Shown: in pieces, positions 1 to 8,277 of the stretch | Layout: every line of letters begins with the position of its first letter | How positions within the stretch are numbered: the first letter of the stretch is position 1 | Source: Marininema halotolerans | Lineage (GTDB): Bacteria > Bacillota > Bacilli > Thermoactinomycetales > DSM-45169 | DNA length: 64,000 bases | Reading direction: 5' to 3' | NCBI RefSeq assembly: GCF_900116235.1 | Contig: NZ_FPAA01000006.1 | Coordinates: 1 to 64,000, forward strand | Position numbers and translations under genes: made by a program | The notes under the pieces: model-generated | The model's database searches: none | Told to the model about the DNA's origin: nothing | Seen by the model: only the letters and a program-made list of their open reading frames with translations

Positions 1-510
1 GTATATTTTACGTTTTTCAATCTTCATTTGCACCAATTCAACAATCTCATCGCGCTCGGTACCCAGTACATCGATGAGGGTAATCTCATTTCCTTCCTTA
101 TCGGTACCAATCGGGTCATGGAGGGAGACATCTTTTCTTGCTTTCTTAAGCGAACGCAAGTGCATGAGAATTTCATTTTCAATACAACGAGCGGCATAGG
201 TGGCGAGTTTGGTTCCTTTGTTGGGCTGATACGATTCGATGGCTTTAATCAGGCCAATGGTACCGATTGAGATGAGGTCCTCGGTGTCTTCGTTGGTGTT
301 TTCGAATTTTTTAGTTATATGGGCGACGAGACGGAGATTATGTTCGATCAGTTTGTTCCTTGCTTGACGGTCTCCTTGGGCCATCAGTTTCAAACATTGT
401 TCTTCATCCTTCTCATTCAGTGGCTGGGGAAAGGCGTTGTTCTTGATGTATGCGACAAAGGTCCAGACTTCACGGAACAGGATGGCAAGGGTTGTGATCA
501 AACCAGGCAC
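1..510 (-). CDS. sigK: RNA polymerase sigma-K factor, N-terminal part (cut by window edge)
   Basis: Mother-cell sigma factor of late sporulation. Reading leftwards from a GTG at 508-510, the protein begins with a hydrophobic pro-sequence, then KNNAFPQPL and the sigma region 2 core ([26 protein letters not shown], interrupted here only by my quotation; [23 protein letters not shown]), all typical of pro-SigK. A strong SD (GGAGGTGA, 519-526) lies 8 nt before this GTG, which favours it over the GTG at 520-522. About 170 codons are visible and region 4 lies outside the window. The frame is open throughout, so no skin-type insertion interrupts the visible part. Confidence 0.93.
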   Translation of the reverse strand, partial: MPGLITTLAILFREVWTFVAYIKNNAFPQPLNEKDEEQCLKLMAQGDRQARNKLIEHNLRLVAHITKKFENTNEDTEDLISIGTIGLIKAIESYQPNKGTKLATYAARCIENEILMHLRSLKKARKDVSLHDPIGTDKEGNEITLIDVLGTERDEIVELVQMKIEKRKIY

Positions 511-724
511 AGTTGCCGTCACCTCCGCTCTAGTTTGCCGAAAATCAGGTGTTACCAGCATATGAGCGAAAAAGGGGGCGTGTGCCTGTTCGGTAGCGAA
601 ATGAACCAACCCTAATTATTGGAGGGTGGTAACCCTCTTATTTTAATGCTGTTGAGGATTGATCCTCTTTATATAAATGGAGGATCGATGGTTGTGTACC
701 AGAGCCCCTTTTTTAACATTCCCG

Positions 725-753
725 TTGACAAAACCAAGTTCCCCACGTACTAT
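725..753 (+). promoter_or_regulatory. Sigma-A promoter of the persulfide operon
   Basis: TTGACA (725-730), a 17-bp spacer and TACTAT (748-753). It lies about 115 bp upstream of the first gene of the sulfur operon, and its -10/start region overlaps the first CstR-type palindrome. Confidence 0.75.
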
Positions 754-769
754 ATACCCATAGGGGTAA
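754..769 (+). promoter_or_regulatory. CstR/CsoR-type operator 1
   Basis: ATACCCATAGGGGTAA contains the inverted repeat TACCC-N4-GGGTA, the G/C-tract palindrome recognised by CsoR-family repressors. It directly follows the -10 element. A repressor bound here would block initiation, and the likely regulator is the cstR gene at 4359. Confidence 0.7.
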
Positions 770-824
770 TGGTAAGTTATTTTAACACAGACGTAAATGG
801 TCCGTGTATTTTTTACCCTTCTCA

Positions 825-844
825 ATATACCTATACGGGTATAT
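825..844 (+). promoter_or_regulatory. CstR/CsoR-type operator 2
   Basis: ATATACCTATACGGGTATAT is a nearly perfect 20-bp palindrome related to operator 1. It lies 25 bp before the first start codon, in the transcribed leader. Two operators flanking a leader are typical of CstR-controlled persulfide operons. Confidence 0.65.
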
Positions 845-869
845 GTAAATTAAGAAAAGGAGGGACAAT

Positions 870-1448
870 ATGTCCATCAAAGTGGATGTGCAATTAAATT
901 GCCAAGGCCTTTCCTGTCCCATGCCGATCCTTCGTACAAAGAAGGCGATGGATCATATGGAGCCAGGTCAAGTGCTGGAATTACAAGCGACTGACCCGGG
1001 CTCTTATGCGGATATTCAAGGATGGGCGAAGAATACCGGCCATCAATATCTAGGGACGAAACAGGAAAAAGACGTTTTAAAACATTACCTGCGCAAAGCG
1101 AAGCCGAGTGAATTCATAGCAGAACATCAACATCCCCACAGAATTGAGAATGAAGAGTTGGCACGGTTGCTTGAGCAAAAGGAAGCGCCATTGTTAATTG
1201 ATGTGCGCGAACCCGCTGAATACGCGTTTGGTCATATTCCAGGAGCGATTTCTATGCCCTTTGCACAACTCGGATCGCGTCTAGAGGAACTTCCCAAAGA
1301 AAAGCGGATCTATGTGATTTGTCGTACGGGTAACCGGAGCGATATGGCGGCGAAAGAGTTCACCGAACATGGATTTGTCGATGTGGTGAATGTAGTTCCA
1401 GGGATGTCCCAATGGGATGGAGCAATCGACTCCGAAACCAACGGATAA
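870..1448 (+). CDS. TusA-rhodanese fusion sulfurtransferase
   Basis: Sulfur carrier fused to a rhodanese, 192 aa. The N-terminal TusA domain (about residues 1-75) has the CPMP motif with the sulfur-carrying Cys16. The rhodanese domain (about 90-185) has the active loop CRTGNRS. It probably accepts persulfide sulfur from low-molecular-weight thiols and passes it between domains. In Staphylococcus CstA, rhodanese, TusA and DsrE are on one chain; here DsrE is a separate downstream gene. The SD AAAGGAGG precedes the ATG. It is the first gene of the CstR-type operon, and its stop lies 23 nt before the next start. Confidence 0.9.
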   Translation: MSIKVDVQLNCQGLSCPMPILRTKKAMDHMEPGQVLELQATDPGSYADIQGWAKNTGHQYLGTKQEKDVLKHYLRKAKPSEFIAEHQHPHRIENEELARLLEQKEAPLLIDVREPAEYAFGHIPGAISMPFAQLGSRLEELPKEKRIYVICRTGNRSDMAAKEFTEHGFVDVVNVVPGMSQWDGAIDSETNG

Positions 1449-1471
1449 AAATGGAGAGGAGAGCCGAGGAA

Positions 1472-2623
1472 ATGAAAAAGATGACAGCTCAAGAGGTCGC
1501 TAGCAAGATCATTTATGGAGAATTGCTCTTCATCCTCGATGTACGGAATGAAGAGGACTACGCCAAGTGGCGTATCGAAGGGAAGCGCGTTACGTCGGTG
1601 AATATCCCCTACTTTGATCTTTTAGATGGAGTTGAACACGCACGTGATCAATTACCACAGGATGAACGAGACATCGTCGTTGTTTGTGCAAAAGAAGGTT
1701 CCTCCCGTTTTGTAGCGGAGCAACTTGAGGAAGCGGGCCTGAAGGAAGTGTATTACCTTGAAGGTGGGATGAAGACGTGGAGTGAAACGATATTCCCTGT
1801 AAAGATCGGCGATTTAACCGGAGGGGGAAGCATTTATCAGTTTAACCGGATCGGTAAAGGGTGCCTTTCCTATCTTATAGAGTCCCAAGGCGAAGCAGTG
1901 GTCATCGATGCGGGTCGGTTGACGGATGTTTTTGAGCAGTTTGCACTGGAAAAGGGATTTACTATTCACCATGTGCTGGATACGCACTTGCATGCGGATC
2001 ACATTTCTGGTGGACGTGCCTTATCAGAGAAAGTAGGAGCCACTTACTATCTTCCACCACGAGATGCAGAGGAAGTCACCTATTCTTATGAACCTTTGTT
2101 AGAAGGTGAAACGATCCAAGTAGGTCAAGCACGCATTCGAATTCAATCCCTCTATTCCCCAGGCCATACCATTGGGAGCACCTCTTTTATCGTGGATGAT
2201 CAGTACCTTCTGTCAGGAGACATTTTATTTGTTGATTCGATAGGCCGCCCTGATTTAGCAGGAAAAGCAGAGGACTGGGTGAGAGATTTACGTGAGACCC
2301 TCTATGAACGTTATTCCGCTCTTTCATCGGAGTTGATTGTTTTACCGGCTCATTACAGCAAGATCAGTGAAATGGGTGATGAAGGACGAGTGTTTGCCAA
2401 GCTGGGAGAACTTTATCAGAGCAATGCGGGCCTACAAGTAGCGAATCAAGAGGTGTTTCGGAAGATGGTTACCGATAATTTGCCTCCTCAACCCCATGCC
2501 TATCAGGAGGTTCGCCAGACGAATATGGGGAAAATGACGCCGAGCGCAGAGGAACAACGTGAGATGGAGATGGGACCCAACCGTTGTGCTGTACATGACT
2601 CATCAGAATCAAGGAGGAAGTGA
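1472..2623 (+). CDS. Rhodanese-metallo-beta-lactamase fusion (persulfide dioxygenase-like)
   Basis: 383 aa. The N-terminal rhodanese domain (about 1-110) has the putative catalytic VVCAKEGSS loop. An ETHE1-like metallo-beta-lactamase domain follows (about 120-330), with the metal motif THLHADH, SPGHT, LSGDILF and PAHYS. Persulfide dioxygenases oxidise the sulfane sulfur of glutathione, CoA or bacillithiol persulfide to sulfite. The domain order is reversed relative to staphylococcal CstB (MBL first), so the exact reaction is inferred. The start at 1472 was chosen because AGGAGAG lies 8-9 nt upstream; the in-frame ATG at 1451 has no SD. Confidence 0.88.
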   Translation: MKKMTAQEVASKIIYGELLFILDVRNEEDYAKWRIEGKRVTSVNIPYFDLLDGVEHARDQLPQDERDIVVVCAKEGSSRFVAEQLEEAGLKEVYYLEGGMKTWSETIFPVKIGDLTGGGSIYQFNRIGKGCLSYLIESQGEAVVIDAGRLTDVFEQFALEKGFTIHHVLDTHLHADHISGGRALSEKVGATYYLPPRDAEEVTYSYEPLLEGETIQVGQARIRIQSLYSPGHTIGSTSFIVDDQYLLSGDILFVDSIGRPDLAGKAEDWVRDLRETLYERYSALSSELIVLPAHYSKISEMGDEGRVFAKLGELYQSNAGLQVANQEVFRKMVTDNLPPQPHAYQEVRQTNMGKMTPSAEEQREMEMGPNRCAVHDSSESRRK

Positions 2624-2627
2624 GCGT

Positions 2628-2858
2628 ATGAAAGTTCATCACGAAATCGATGCAACCGGACTTTCTTGTCCACTGCCCGTCGTGCGTGCGAAAAAAGCGA
2701 TGGATGCACTTGAAAAAGGACAAGTACTCGAAATACACGCAACCGATGCGGGGGTAGAAAAGGATCTTCCTGCTTGGGCCAAAACGCTTGGACATGAAAT
2801 TGTTGATCAGCAGAAAGACAAGGGTGTTTATATTTTTCGGATCAGAAAGGGCGAGTAA
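2628..2858 (+). CDS. Stand-alone TusA-family sulfur carrier
   Basis: 76-aa TusA protein with the GLSCPLPVVRAKKA motif; the Cys of SCPLP is the persulfide carrier. Its sequence closely parallels the TusA half of the first gene in this operon, suggesting duplication. It starts 5 nt after the preceding stop, and AAGGAGG (2611-2617) lies within the end of that gene, so translation is probably coupled. Confidence 0.9.
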   Translation: MKVHHEIDATGLSCPLPVVRAKKAMDALEKGQVLEIHATDAGVEKDLPAWAKTLGHEIVDQQKDKGVYIFRIRKGE

Positions 2859-2903
2859 GGACAAAAAATCACGAGTGAATCAGAAAAAGGGAGGCAGATC
2901 AGA

Positions 2904-3380
2904 GTGAATCAGAAGAAATCAACCATGGTCGTCTTCAGTGGCGATTTAGATAAAGCGATTGCTAGCTATATTATTGCAACTGGATCCGCATCGATGGGAA
3001 ACGAGGTGACGATGTTTTTCACTTTTTGGGGGCTGACTATTTTGCGCAAAGAAAATGCTGTACCTGTGCAAAAAAATAGGATGGATAAATTATTTGCTAA
3101 GATGCTCCCCCGTGGGCCGAGGAAATTGGGAATATCCAAGATGAATGTTGGTGGTCTGGGTGCCAAAATGATGAAATACACGATGAAGAAGAAAAACATC
3201 GTGACTTTACAAGAACTGATCGAATTAGCACAAGAGCTCGATATTAAAATGGTTGCCTGTACCATGTCGATGGATGTATTAGGGATTAAAAAAGAAGAGT
3301 TGATCGATGGGATCGAATATGCAGGCGTTGCCTCTTATTTAGCAGAGGCCAATGAAGCCAATCACAATCTATTTGTGTAA
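2904..3380 (+). CDS. DsrE/DsrF-like (DsrE2 type) sulfur-relay protein
   Basis: 158 aa, DsrE/F family. The start shows the beta-strand TMVVFSGDLDKAIASYIIATG, and MFFTFWGL is typical of the DsrE2 subgroup. The conserved Cys in MVACTMSMDVLGI is the likely sulfur-binding residue. These proteins carry sulfane sulfur together with TusA and rhodanese. GTG start preceded by AGGGAGG. Fourth gene of the operon, 45 nt after tusA. Confidence 0.87.
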   Translation: MNQKKSTMVVFSGDLDKAIASYIIATGSASMGNEVTMFFTFWGLTILRKENAVPVQKNRMDKLFAKMLPRGPRKLGISKMNVGGLGAKMMKYTMKKKNIVTLQELIELAQELDIKMVACTMSMDVLGIKKEELIDGIEYAGVASYLAEANEANHNLFV

Positions 3381-3397
3381 GAAAGAAGGACGCGACA

Positions 3398-4174
3398 ATG
3401 GATATCTCGTTCATGCTTCTTCTGTTTCTCATTGGCTTTAGTGGTTCATTTATTTCAGGGATGATGGGCATCGGGGGCTCGATTGTCAAGTTTCCGATGC
3501 TCCTTTATATCCCCCCACTACTGGGGTTTATGGGTTTTACCACTCATGAAGTTGCTGGGATTAGTGCGGTCGAAGTCTTCTTTACCACACTGGCAGGGAT
3601 TTTTTCCTACCGAAAAGGGGGCTACTTAAATCGATCATTAATTGTCTATATGGGGACAAGTATCCTGGTGGGTAGTTTCATTGGTGGTTATGGATCGCAG
3701 ATGCTCAGTGCGGGACAAATCAATGTGGTGTATGCAATCTTAGCGACGGTTGGGGCAATGATGATGTTGTTGCCCAAAAAGGTGGGCGAGGAAAGCTCGA
3801 AGGCCCCAGTTGTTTTCCATCCATGGGTGGCAACGAGCTCAGCGGCGATTGTTGGTATTGCCTCTGGAATTGTAGGGGCGGCGGGTGCGTTCCTCCTGGT
3901 CCCGATCATGTTAGTTATTTTAAAAATTCCCACCCGTATGACGATTGCTTCTTCCCTTGCAATCACCTTTCTGTCAGCAGTTGGATCAGCAGGAGGTAAG
4001 ATTCTAACGGGACAAGTCCTCTTTCTGCCCGCGCTTGTCATGATTATCGCTGGTATTTTTGCAGCACCGCTTGGTGCCATGGTGGGGAAAAAGACGCAGG
4101 TGAAGACGTTGCAGTGGATGTTAGCCACACTCATTATAGCGACTTCCATTAAAATATGGACTGAAATATTCTAG
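3398..4174 (+). CDS. TauE/SafE family membrane transporter
   Basis: 258-aa integral membrane protein with about seven to eight hydrophobic helices and the GxxGxGGSIVKFPMLLY entry typical of TauE/SafE permeases. Members of CstR-type operons are thought to export sulfite or related sulfur oxyanions made by the persulfide dioxygenase. It begins 17 nt after the DsrE-like gene and is the last gene before a 184-bp gap to cstR. Confidence 0.88.
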   Translation: MDISFMLLLFLIGFSGSFISGMMGIGGSIVKFPMLLYIPPLLGFMGFTTHEVAGISAVEVFFTTLAGIFSYRKGGYLNRSLIVYMGTSILVGSFIGGYGSQMLSAGQINVVYAILATVGAMMMLLPKKVGEESSKAPVVFHPWVATSSAAIVGIASGIVGAAGAFLLVPIMLVILKIPTRMTIASSLAITFLSAVGSAGGKILTGQVLFLPALVMIIAGIFAAPLGAMVGKKTQVKTLQWMLATLIIATSIKIWTEIF

Positions 4175-4275
4175 CGTTAGTATCTTGATGGATCAATCTG
4201 ACTACGTGCATAATAACATTAGCAGGCGATTCATTGGTAACTAGTACAGTGAGGTTCAGTCAAAGCCCTCAAGAG

Positions 4276-4289
4276 ATTTCCTAGGAAAT
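4276..4289. repeat. 14-bp perfect palindrome upstream of cstR
   Basis: ATTTCCTAGGAAAT, flanked by AAGCCCT (4263-4269) and AGGGTCTT (4294-4301), forms an extended imperfect inverted repeat in the gap before cstR. It could be a weak attenuator after tauE or an operator for cstR; the sequence does not decide which. Confidence 0.35.
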
Positions 4290-4358
4290 TGAAAGGGTCT
4301 TGTATCATACAGGAAAACATGGAAATTAGGGGATTCTCATAGAAAGGTGGGGTTTACC

Positions 4359-4625
4359 ATGGAATATAACGACGATGTAAAAAAACGTCTACGCCGCATA
4401 GAGGGTCAGGTACGTGGCGTACTACGCATGATCGAAGAAGAGAAAGACTGTAAAGACGTTGTTTCTCAACTATCCGCCATTCGTTCCGCTGTTGATCGAT
4501 CCCTTACGTACATCGTAACGCATAACTTAGAGCAATGCTTACGTGAGGAATTAGCCAAGGGGGAGGATGCACAAACCGAAAAATTATTACAAGAAGCGAT
4601 GAGCTTAATGGTGCGAAGTGGCTAA
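4359..4625 (+). CDS. cstR: CsoR-family persulfide sensor repressor CstR
   Basis: 88-aa all-helical CsoR-family regulator (RLRRIEGQVRGVLRMIEE). Counted from ATG 4359, cysteines fall at positions 31 and 60, the two reactive thiols of CstR. The His that copper-sensing CsoR uses four residues before the second Cys is Asn here (HNLEQC), arguing for persulfide rather than copper sensing. The SD AAAGGTGG lies 8 nt before this ATG; the in-frame GTG at 4347 is too close to the SD. Its probable targets are the two palindromes at 754-844. Confidence 0.9.
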   Translation: MEYNDDVKKRLRRIEGQVRGVLRMIEEEKDCKDVVSQLSAIRSAVDRSLTYIVTHNLEQCLREELAKGEDAQTEKLLQEAMSLMVRSG

Positions 4626-4640
4626 TGAAATATCAGTTAG

Positions 4641-4673
4641 ATGCCCCTTTCTTTTTCGAAAGGGGCATTTTTT
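4641..4673 (+). terminator. Rho-independent terminator after cstR
   Basis: ATGCCCCTTT, loop, AAAGGGGCAT, then a run of T. It separates cstR from the convergent AAA+ gene. Confidence 0.88.
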
Positions 4674-4707
4674 GTATGAATGAAGGGTTAGAGGAAAAAA
4701 TCCAACC

Positions 4708-6516
4708 CTAATTCATCGTGGGTTGGATGGTAGCTGTTTTTTGTTCTTCAATCGTACGGGTTTCTGTCAATGCATCGGTAACATCATGATGAGTGACTTC
4801 CGTCGCGCCCCGTTCCACAGCGATGTCGCCTGCTGCCCGGATTAAACCACCGAGTTCACGGAATCGGGTAGTCATTGATTCTTTTCTTTCCGATCGCCGT
4901 TTGGCTTCTTCGATAACCCTTTCAACAGCTTTGCGCTGAAAGGGAGGGATTTTCCCATCCCTTTTCACCTCTTGTGCAACAAATTGAGCCACTTTTAAGC
5001 GATTCTCTTTCGTATCCGGCATGAAATTCTTCATATAAATCTCATACCCATTTCCTTGGATGCGGGAGCGAAGAGCAGGGTGCATGCCTTCGATATCTTG
5101 ATCATTGCCTGCAAGAACAAGAATAAAATTGCAAGGGACTGCTTGGGTACGAATCATGGTACCACTGGAATTGGAGTTGCGGCCAGTGATGGCAAGTTTC
5201 TTTTCTTGGAAGGCAGAGAGTAAACTTTGTTGGGATTCCATTCCTAAAGTGGAGACCTCGTCGATATAAAGTACCCCTTGATGGGCGAGGTGTATAGCGC
5301 CGGCTTCGATTAATTCATGGGGGGGTGTTTCATTACCTCCCGATTGATAGGGATCGTGGCGAATGTCCCCCAATAGCCCCCCGGCTTGCATTCCGGTGGC
5401 ATCGACAAAAGGTACATGATTTCCCTGGGAATTGTCCACAAGTAGTTTGATAGAACGATGCGAGGGTTGGCGCCACATTCGATAGAGAAAAGGGAGCGCT
5501 ATCAAGGGGCCCAATCCCCAAAGCAGGGTAAGTGGTTGTTGCTGTGTAAAGGCGTAAAAAAGAATGGAGCCCATCAAGGTGATGCCGGAAAACCCGAGAA
5601 GGAAAAGAAGTCGTTGTTTTTGGGAGGACGCTTGTTTACTTATCTGATCAAGGTGTGTAAGTCCTTCCCCAGCAGTCAATGTTTTTACCATTGGATGATA
5701 CGGTTGTTGGGTGTTTTGTTCGATTAGAATGTCTTCCAATGGATAGAAGGACAGTTCGTTGGTCATTGCTTTGGCAAGTAAACTCTTTCCTGTCCCCGGT
5801 TCACCAATGAGGAGTACCGATCGGTGCTGACGGGATGCCCGTCGAATCAATCGTACGGCGTCATCCTGTCCAATGATCTGATCGATTAGCGAATCAGGAA
5901 TAGGGAGATCTGCTGTGGTTTCCCAATTTTTCTCATCTTCCTTGAGTAGTTGATTCCACAGCAAGGGGTGATGAGTGGAAATGACAGGGGTACAGAAGGT
6001 GACGAAATGATGTGTGATAGCCGGAAAGTTTGTCTTCTTTAATCCATTGAACCAAGAGGCGATCTGGTTATATTGATCACAGGAAAGGTTTGCTGCAGAG
6101 GATGCCTGCAAAAACTGTAGGATCGAAAGCAGCAGAGAGAGGCTGAGTAGTTTCTCTTTTTTTTCTAATCCGTTAGTAATCAAGCTTGACCACGCAAAAA
6201 AATCCTGTTGTAAAAGAGTGGCGAGCCCCTGTGCCCCACCTTCCCGTACTTTGCGATCCGGGTCACGCAAAAGAGAGATCAATTCGTTCTCGATGGATAC
6301 ACGATCGTGCAATTGAGCGATGTTCTTTCCTGCGATGAATCGGAACAGCCAGTAATCGTGATCAAGGTAGCTCGTTAATACTCGAGCATTATCTTCACGA
6401 CGACTCGATAAAGAGCGCTCAATTAAGTGAACAAAAAGAAGTTGCAGATCAAGTGGTTTTTTCTGATAAAAACGGGTCGCGATCCACTCGTAAAATTTTA
6501 GGGGTAACTGAGCCAT
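4708..6516 (-). CDS. LonB-like membrane AAA+ ATPase without a protease domain
   Basis: 602 aa. Residues 1 to about 205 are helical and HEAT-like (LISLLRDPDRKVREGGAQGLATLL). The AAA+ module follows: Walker A GEPGTGKS at about 238-245, two hydrophobic segments inserted between Walker A and B (about 302-346), Walker B LYIDEVS at about 416-422, sensor-1 region LAGND and Arg-finger region HPALRSRIQGNGYEIYM. This arrangement and the C-terminal RFRELGGLIRAAGDIAVERGA segment closely match archaeal-type LonB. LonB then continues into a Ser-Lys protease; this protein stops after the AAA+ lid. It is therefore probably a membrane remodelling or chelatase-like motor. Start ATG 6516 has GAAGGA upstream; the TTG at 6534 has none. 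Last gene of the B12-riboswitch operon, 95 nt after cbtB. Confidence 0.8.
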   Translation of the reverse strand: MAQLPLKFYEWIATRFYQKKPLDLQLLFVHLIERSLSSRREDNARVLTSYLDHDYWLFRFIAGKNIAQLHDRVSIENELISLLRDPDRKVREGGAQGLATLLQQDFFAWSSLITNGLEKKEKLLSLSLLLSILQFLQASSAANLSCDQYNQIASWFNGLKKTNFPAITHHFVTFCTPVISTHHPLLWNQLLKEDEKNWETTADLPIPDSLIDQIIGQDDAVRLIRRASRQHRSVLLIGEPGTGKSLLAKAMTNELSFYPLEDILIEQNTQQPYHPMVKTLTAGEGLTHLDQISKQASSQKQRLLFLLGFSGITLMGSILFYAFTQQQPLTLLWGLGPLIALPFLYRMWRQPSHRSIKLLVDNSQGNHVPFVDATGMQAGGLLGDIRHDPYQSGGNETPPHELIEAGAIHLAHQGVLYIDEVSTLGMESQQSLLSAFQEKKLAITGRNSNSSGTMIRTQAVPCNFILVLAGNDQDIEGMHPALRSRIQGNGYEIYMKNFMPDTKENRLKVAQFVAQEVKRDGKIPPFQRKAVERVIEEAKRRSERKESMTTRFRELGGLIRAAGDIAVERGATEVTHHDVTDALTETRTIEEQKTATIQPTMN

Positions 6517-6611
6517 GGATTGACCGTCCTTCAATAAGACATCATGAGGTGAAATTTTTTGTTACATAGGTCGTTCTCAAATGAACGGAGAATGTTAACG
6601 TTGCGAATCAA

Positions 6612-6824
6612 TTAATGACAAGGGATAATCCACAGGGAATGGCGCAATTCATGAACGGCATCGTGAATGGGTGGATAGGTAGAGAATAAAAAAGTATATA
6701 AGAAAATGCCTAACAGTAGAAAAAAAGCGGTGCTTTGTACATACGTATTAGTCAACCAATGGTGATATCGATGCACATGATTGGTTTTTGTTGGGTGTTC
6801 TTTTTTAAAGATGGGCGTACTCAT
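6612..6824 (-). CDS. cbtB: CbtB-like cobalt transport subunit
   Basis: 70 aa with one hydrophobic helix (about residues 30-50). The C-terminal DAVHELRHSLWIIPCH is the His-rich signature of CbtB, the small subunit of a predicted B12-regulated cobalt transporter. The His/Cys tail probably binds the metal outside the membrane. The SD TAAGGAGG overlaps the stop of the preceding gene, so it is translated with the operon. The usual five-helix partner CbtA is absent. The family match is read by eye from this motif and the size. Confidence 0.75.
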   Translation of the reverse strand: MSTPIFKKEHPTKTNHVHRYHHWLTNTYVQSTAFFLLLGIFLYTFLFSTYPPIHDAVHELRHSLWIIPCH

Positions 6825-6837
6825 TGGATAAACCTCC

Positions 6838-7422
6838 TTAAGCGATTGGTTGTTGGTGAAGGTTAAACTTTTTGGAGGATTTTGCGAACAAAAATCCAGG
6901 TAGGAACCCGATAAAGGCGAGAAAAACTAAAAACAACAGGGTCTTGACAACAACGGAAGTCGGTGGTTGGATGGGGGTTACTTTGATATCAAAGGAATGT
7001 GTTAAGGGTTGAAAGGATGCTCCTTCGCCTTTTAATGGTGTAACAGTCACGTTCATTTGTTGGGGGGCACCATCAAAAAAGTGATAGTTGAGAAAAAAGG
7101 TGCCGTTATCAGCGATTTGAGAGAGTTTTAGTAACGGGGTGGGTTGATCCTCCACATCCATTACTTGAATGGTTGCCTTCGCTGCGTCGATTGGTTTTTT
7201 TGTGTGACGATCGATAAGGTGAAAGGAGAGATGGCTGATCTTACCGACTTCAGGGTGGGCAGGCATCTCTACTGTCAATTGGATATCTTCATTACTGGTT
7301 GTCAGATTTTTTAGCGTAGAGGGTGGATGCGCTTCATTTCCATGAGCATTGGCAAAGGAAGGGAGCGCGCTAATCCCAATTAAAAATAGAAGAAGAATCA
7401 CCGCTGTTTTAATACGGTTCAT
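6838..7422 (-). CDS. Secreted membrane-anchored YtkA/FixH-like domain protein
   Basis: 194 aa. It has a signal peptide ending near SFANA, then a His-containing stretch (AHGNEAH) and an immunoglobulin-like beta domain (about 45-150: HLSFHLIDRHTKKPIDAAKATIQV). A C-terminal helix (about 157-180) is followed by a positively charged tail, so the domain faces outside. YtkA/FixH-like folds often occur with metal-handling proteins; a role in presenting cobalt is inference. ATG overlaps the previous stop by 4 nt (ATGA), showing translational coupling. Confidence 0.65.
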   Translation of the reverse strand: MNRIKTAVILLLFLIGISALPSFANAHGNEAHPPSTLKNLTTSNEDIQLTVEMPAHPEVGKISHLSFHLIDRHTKKPIDAAKATIQVMDVEDQPTPLLKLSQIADNGTFFLNYHFFDGAPQQMNVTVTPLKGEGASFQPLTHSFDIKVTPIQPPTSVVVKTLLFLVFLAFIGFLPGFLFAKSSKKFNLHQQPIA

Positions 7423-7976
7423 GGAAGCACACTCCTTTTATGGCCACGACCGATAATGATTCCAGCGACCGCGCCAAGTAGTACGAGTCCCATGAAGAGA
7501 GTGGATCCTTTCATTACCTTGGTGGGTTTTTCGTGAATGGTAAAATGATTTGTTTGAGAAAATGACTGAAAGGAAGGATCCTTCGGATTCGTTGGTCGTA
7601 CATGAAAGGTGGCTGTATACGTTCCACGAATGGGGAGAGTTTCTGAAAATTGGAGCGTACCATTCGTTATAAGGGTCTCTCCCTCGATCATTGTTTTGTT
7701 TTCGACGAGAGGAAAGTCCGTTGAAAAAAGCGGGTTGCCTGATGGATGATGAAGACGATAACGGACGCGAGCGTTCTTAATAGGATTCCCTTTTTTATTG
7801 GTAAAGTGGAAGGTGAGTTGGGTTGGTTGATCGTGTGGAATAACATTAGATAGTTTGGGTTTTGTAGAAAGGTGAACTTGGTCATCTGCGAAGGTTTTCA
7901 CAGGCAAGAGAAGAAAAGATCCTGCAAGAAACCATAGTAAAAGGTGTAAGCAGATGGTAATCATTGATGGTTTCAT
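7419..7976 (-). CDS. Secreted membrane-anchored beta-domain protein, first gene of B12-riboswitch operon
   Basis: 185 aa. Architecture like its downstream neighbour: signal peptide (cleavage near TFADD), beta-rich domain (LTFHFTNKKGNPIKNARVRYRLHH) and a C-terminal helix (about 155-178) ending in RGHKR. The two are probably paralogues although identity is low. ATG 7976 was chosen over the upstream in-frame start because GGGGGGA lies 7 nt before it and the longer form would run into the terminator hairpin. Exact family not recognised. Confidence 0.65.
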   Translation of the reverse strand: MKPSMITICLHLLLWFLAGSFLLLPVKTFADDQVHLSTKPKLSNVIPHDQPTQLTFHFTNKKGNPIKNARVRYRLHHPSGNPLFSTDFPLVENKTMIEGETLITNGTLQFSETLPIRGTYTATFHVRPTNPKDPSFQSFSQTNHFTIHEKPTKVMKGSTLFMGLVLLGAVAGIIIGRGHKRSVLP

Positions 7977-7996
7977 CGTTTTATCCCCCCATACAT

Positions 7997-8025
7997 TCAA
8001 AAACACATCCATGAATGGATGTGTT
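7997..8025 (-). terminator. Terminator of the cobalamin riboswitch expression platform
   Basis: Reading leftwards, AACACATCCA-TTCA-TGGATGTGTT is followed directly by T residues. It lies between the cobalamin aptamer and the first start codon (7976), so it can serve as the OFF terminator that stops the operon when B12 is plentiful. Confidence 0.78.
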
Positions 8026-8112
8026 GGTATCGATTAAAGAACAGAAGACGACAATATAAATAAGCCTCTGTGTCAAAAATCACCTCCCCATCCTCGTAGG
8101 TTAAACGCGGTA

Positions 8113-8277
8113 ATTTACGGTTCAGGCAGGTCTCCTGGCTTATGGTCATCGCTTCCTGCGCCTTCCCATCTCATAACAGTGGCTTCAAGCAGGTTGCTCG
8201 CATATACAGTGGCGGGACCGCGTCGGCATTTCACCGAACTTCCCTTTTAAGTGAAGAAGCCAGCTTCTTCACACCTG
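8113..8277 (-). ncRNA. Cobalamin (B12) riboswitch
   Basis: The minus strand contains the conserved cobalamin aptamer blocks in order: the 5' GGTG region (near 8275), AAAAGGGAAgttCGGTGAAA, GCGGTCCCGCCACTGT (about 8198-8225) and the B12 box AGCCAGGAGACCTGCC (8125-8140). It precedes the operon of exported proteins, CbtB and AAA+ ATPase, and a terminator hairpin lies downstream. Repression by cobalamin implies a cobalt/B12 supply function for the operon. Confidence 0.93.

Noticed and set aside
319..615. Plus-strand ORF of 98 codons at the left end
   Set aside because: Antisense to the clear SigK reading frame and its upstream region; no SD and no protein-like composition.
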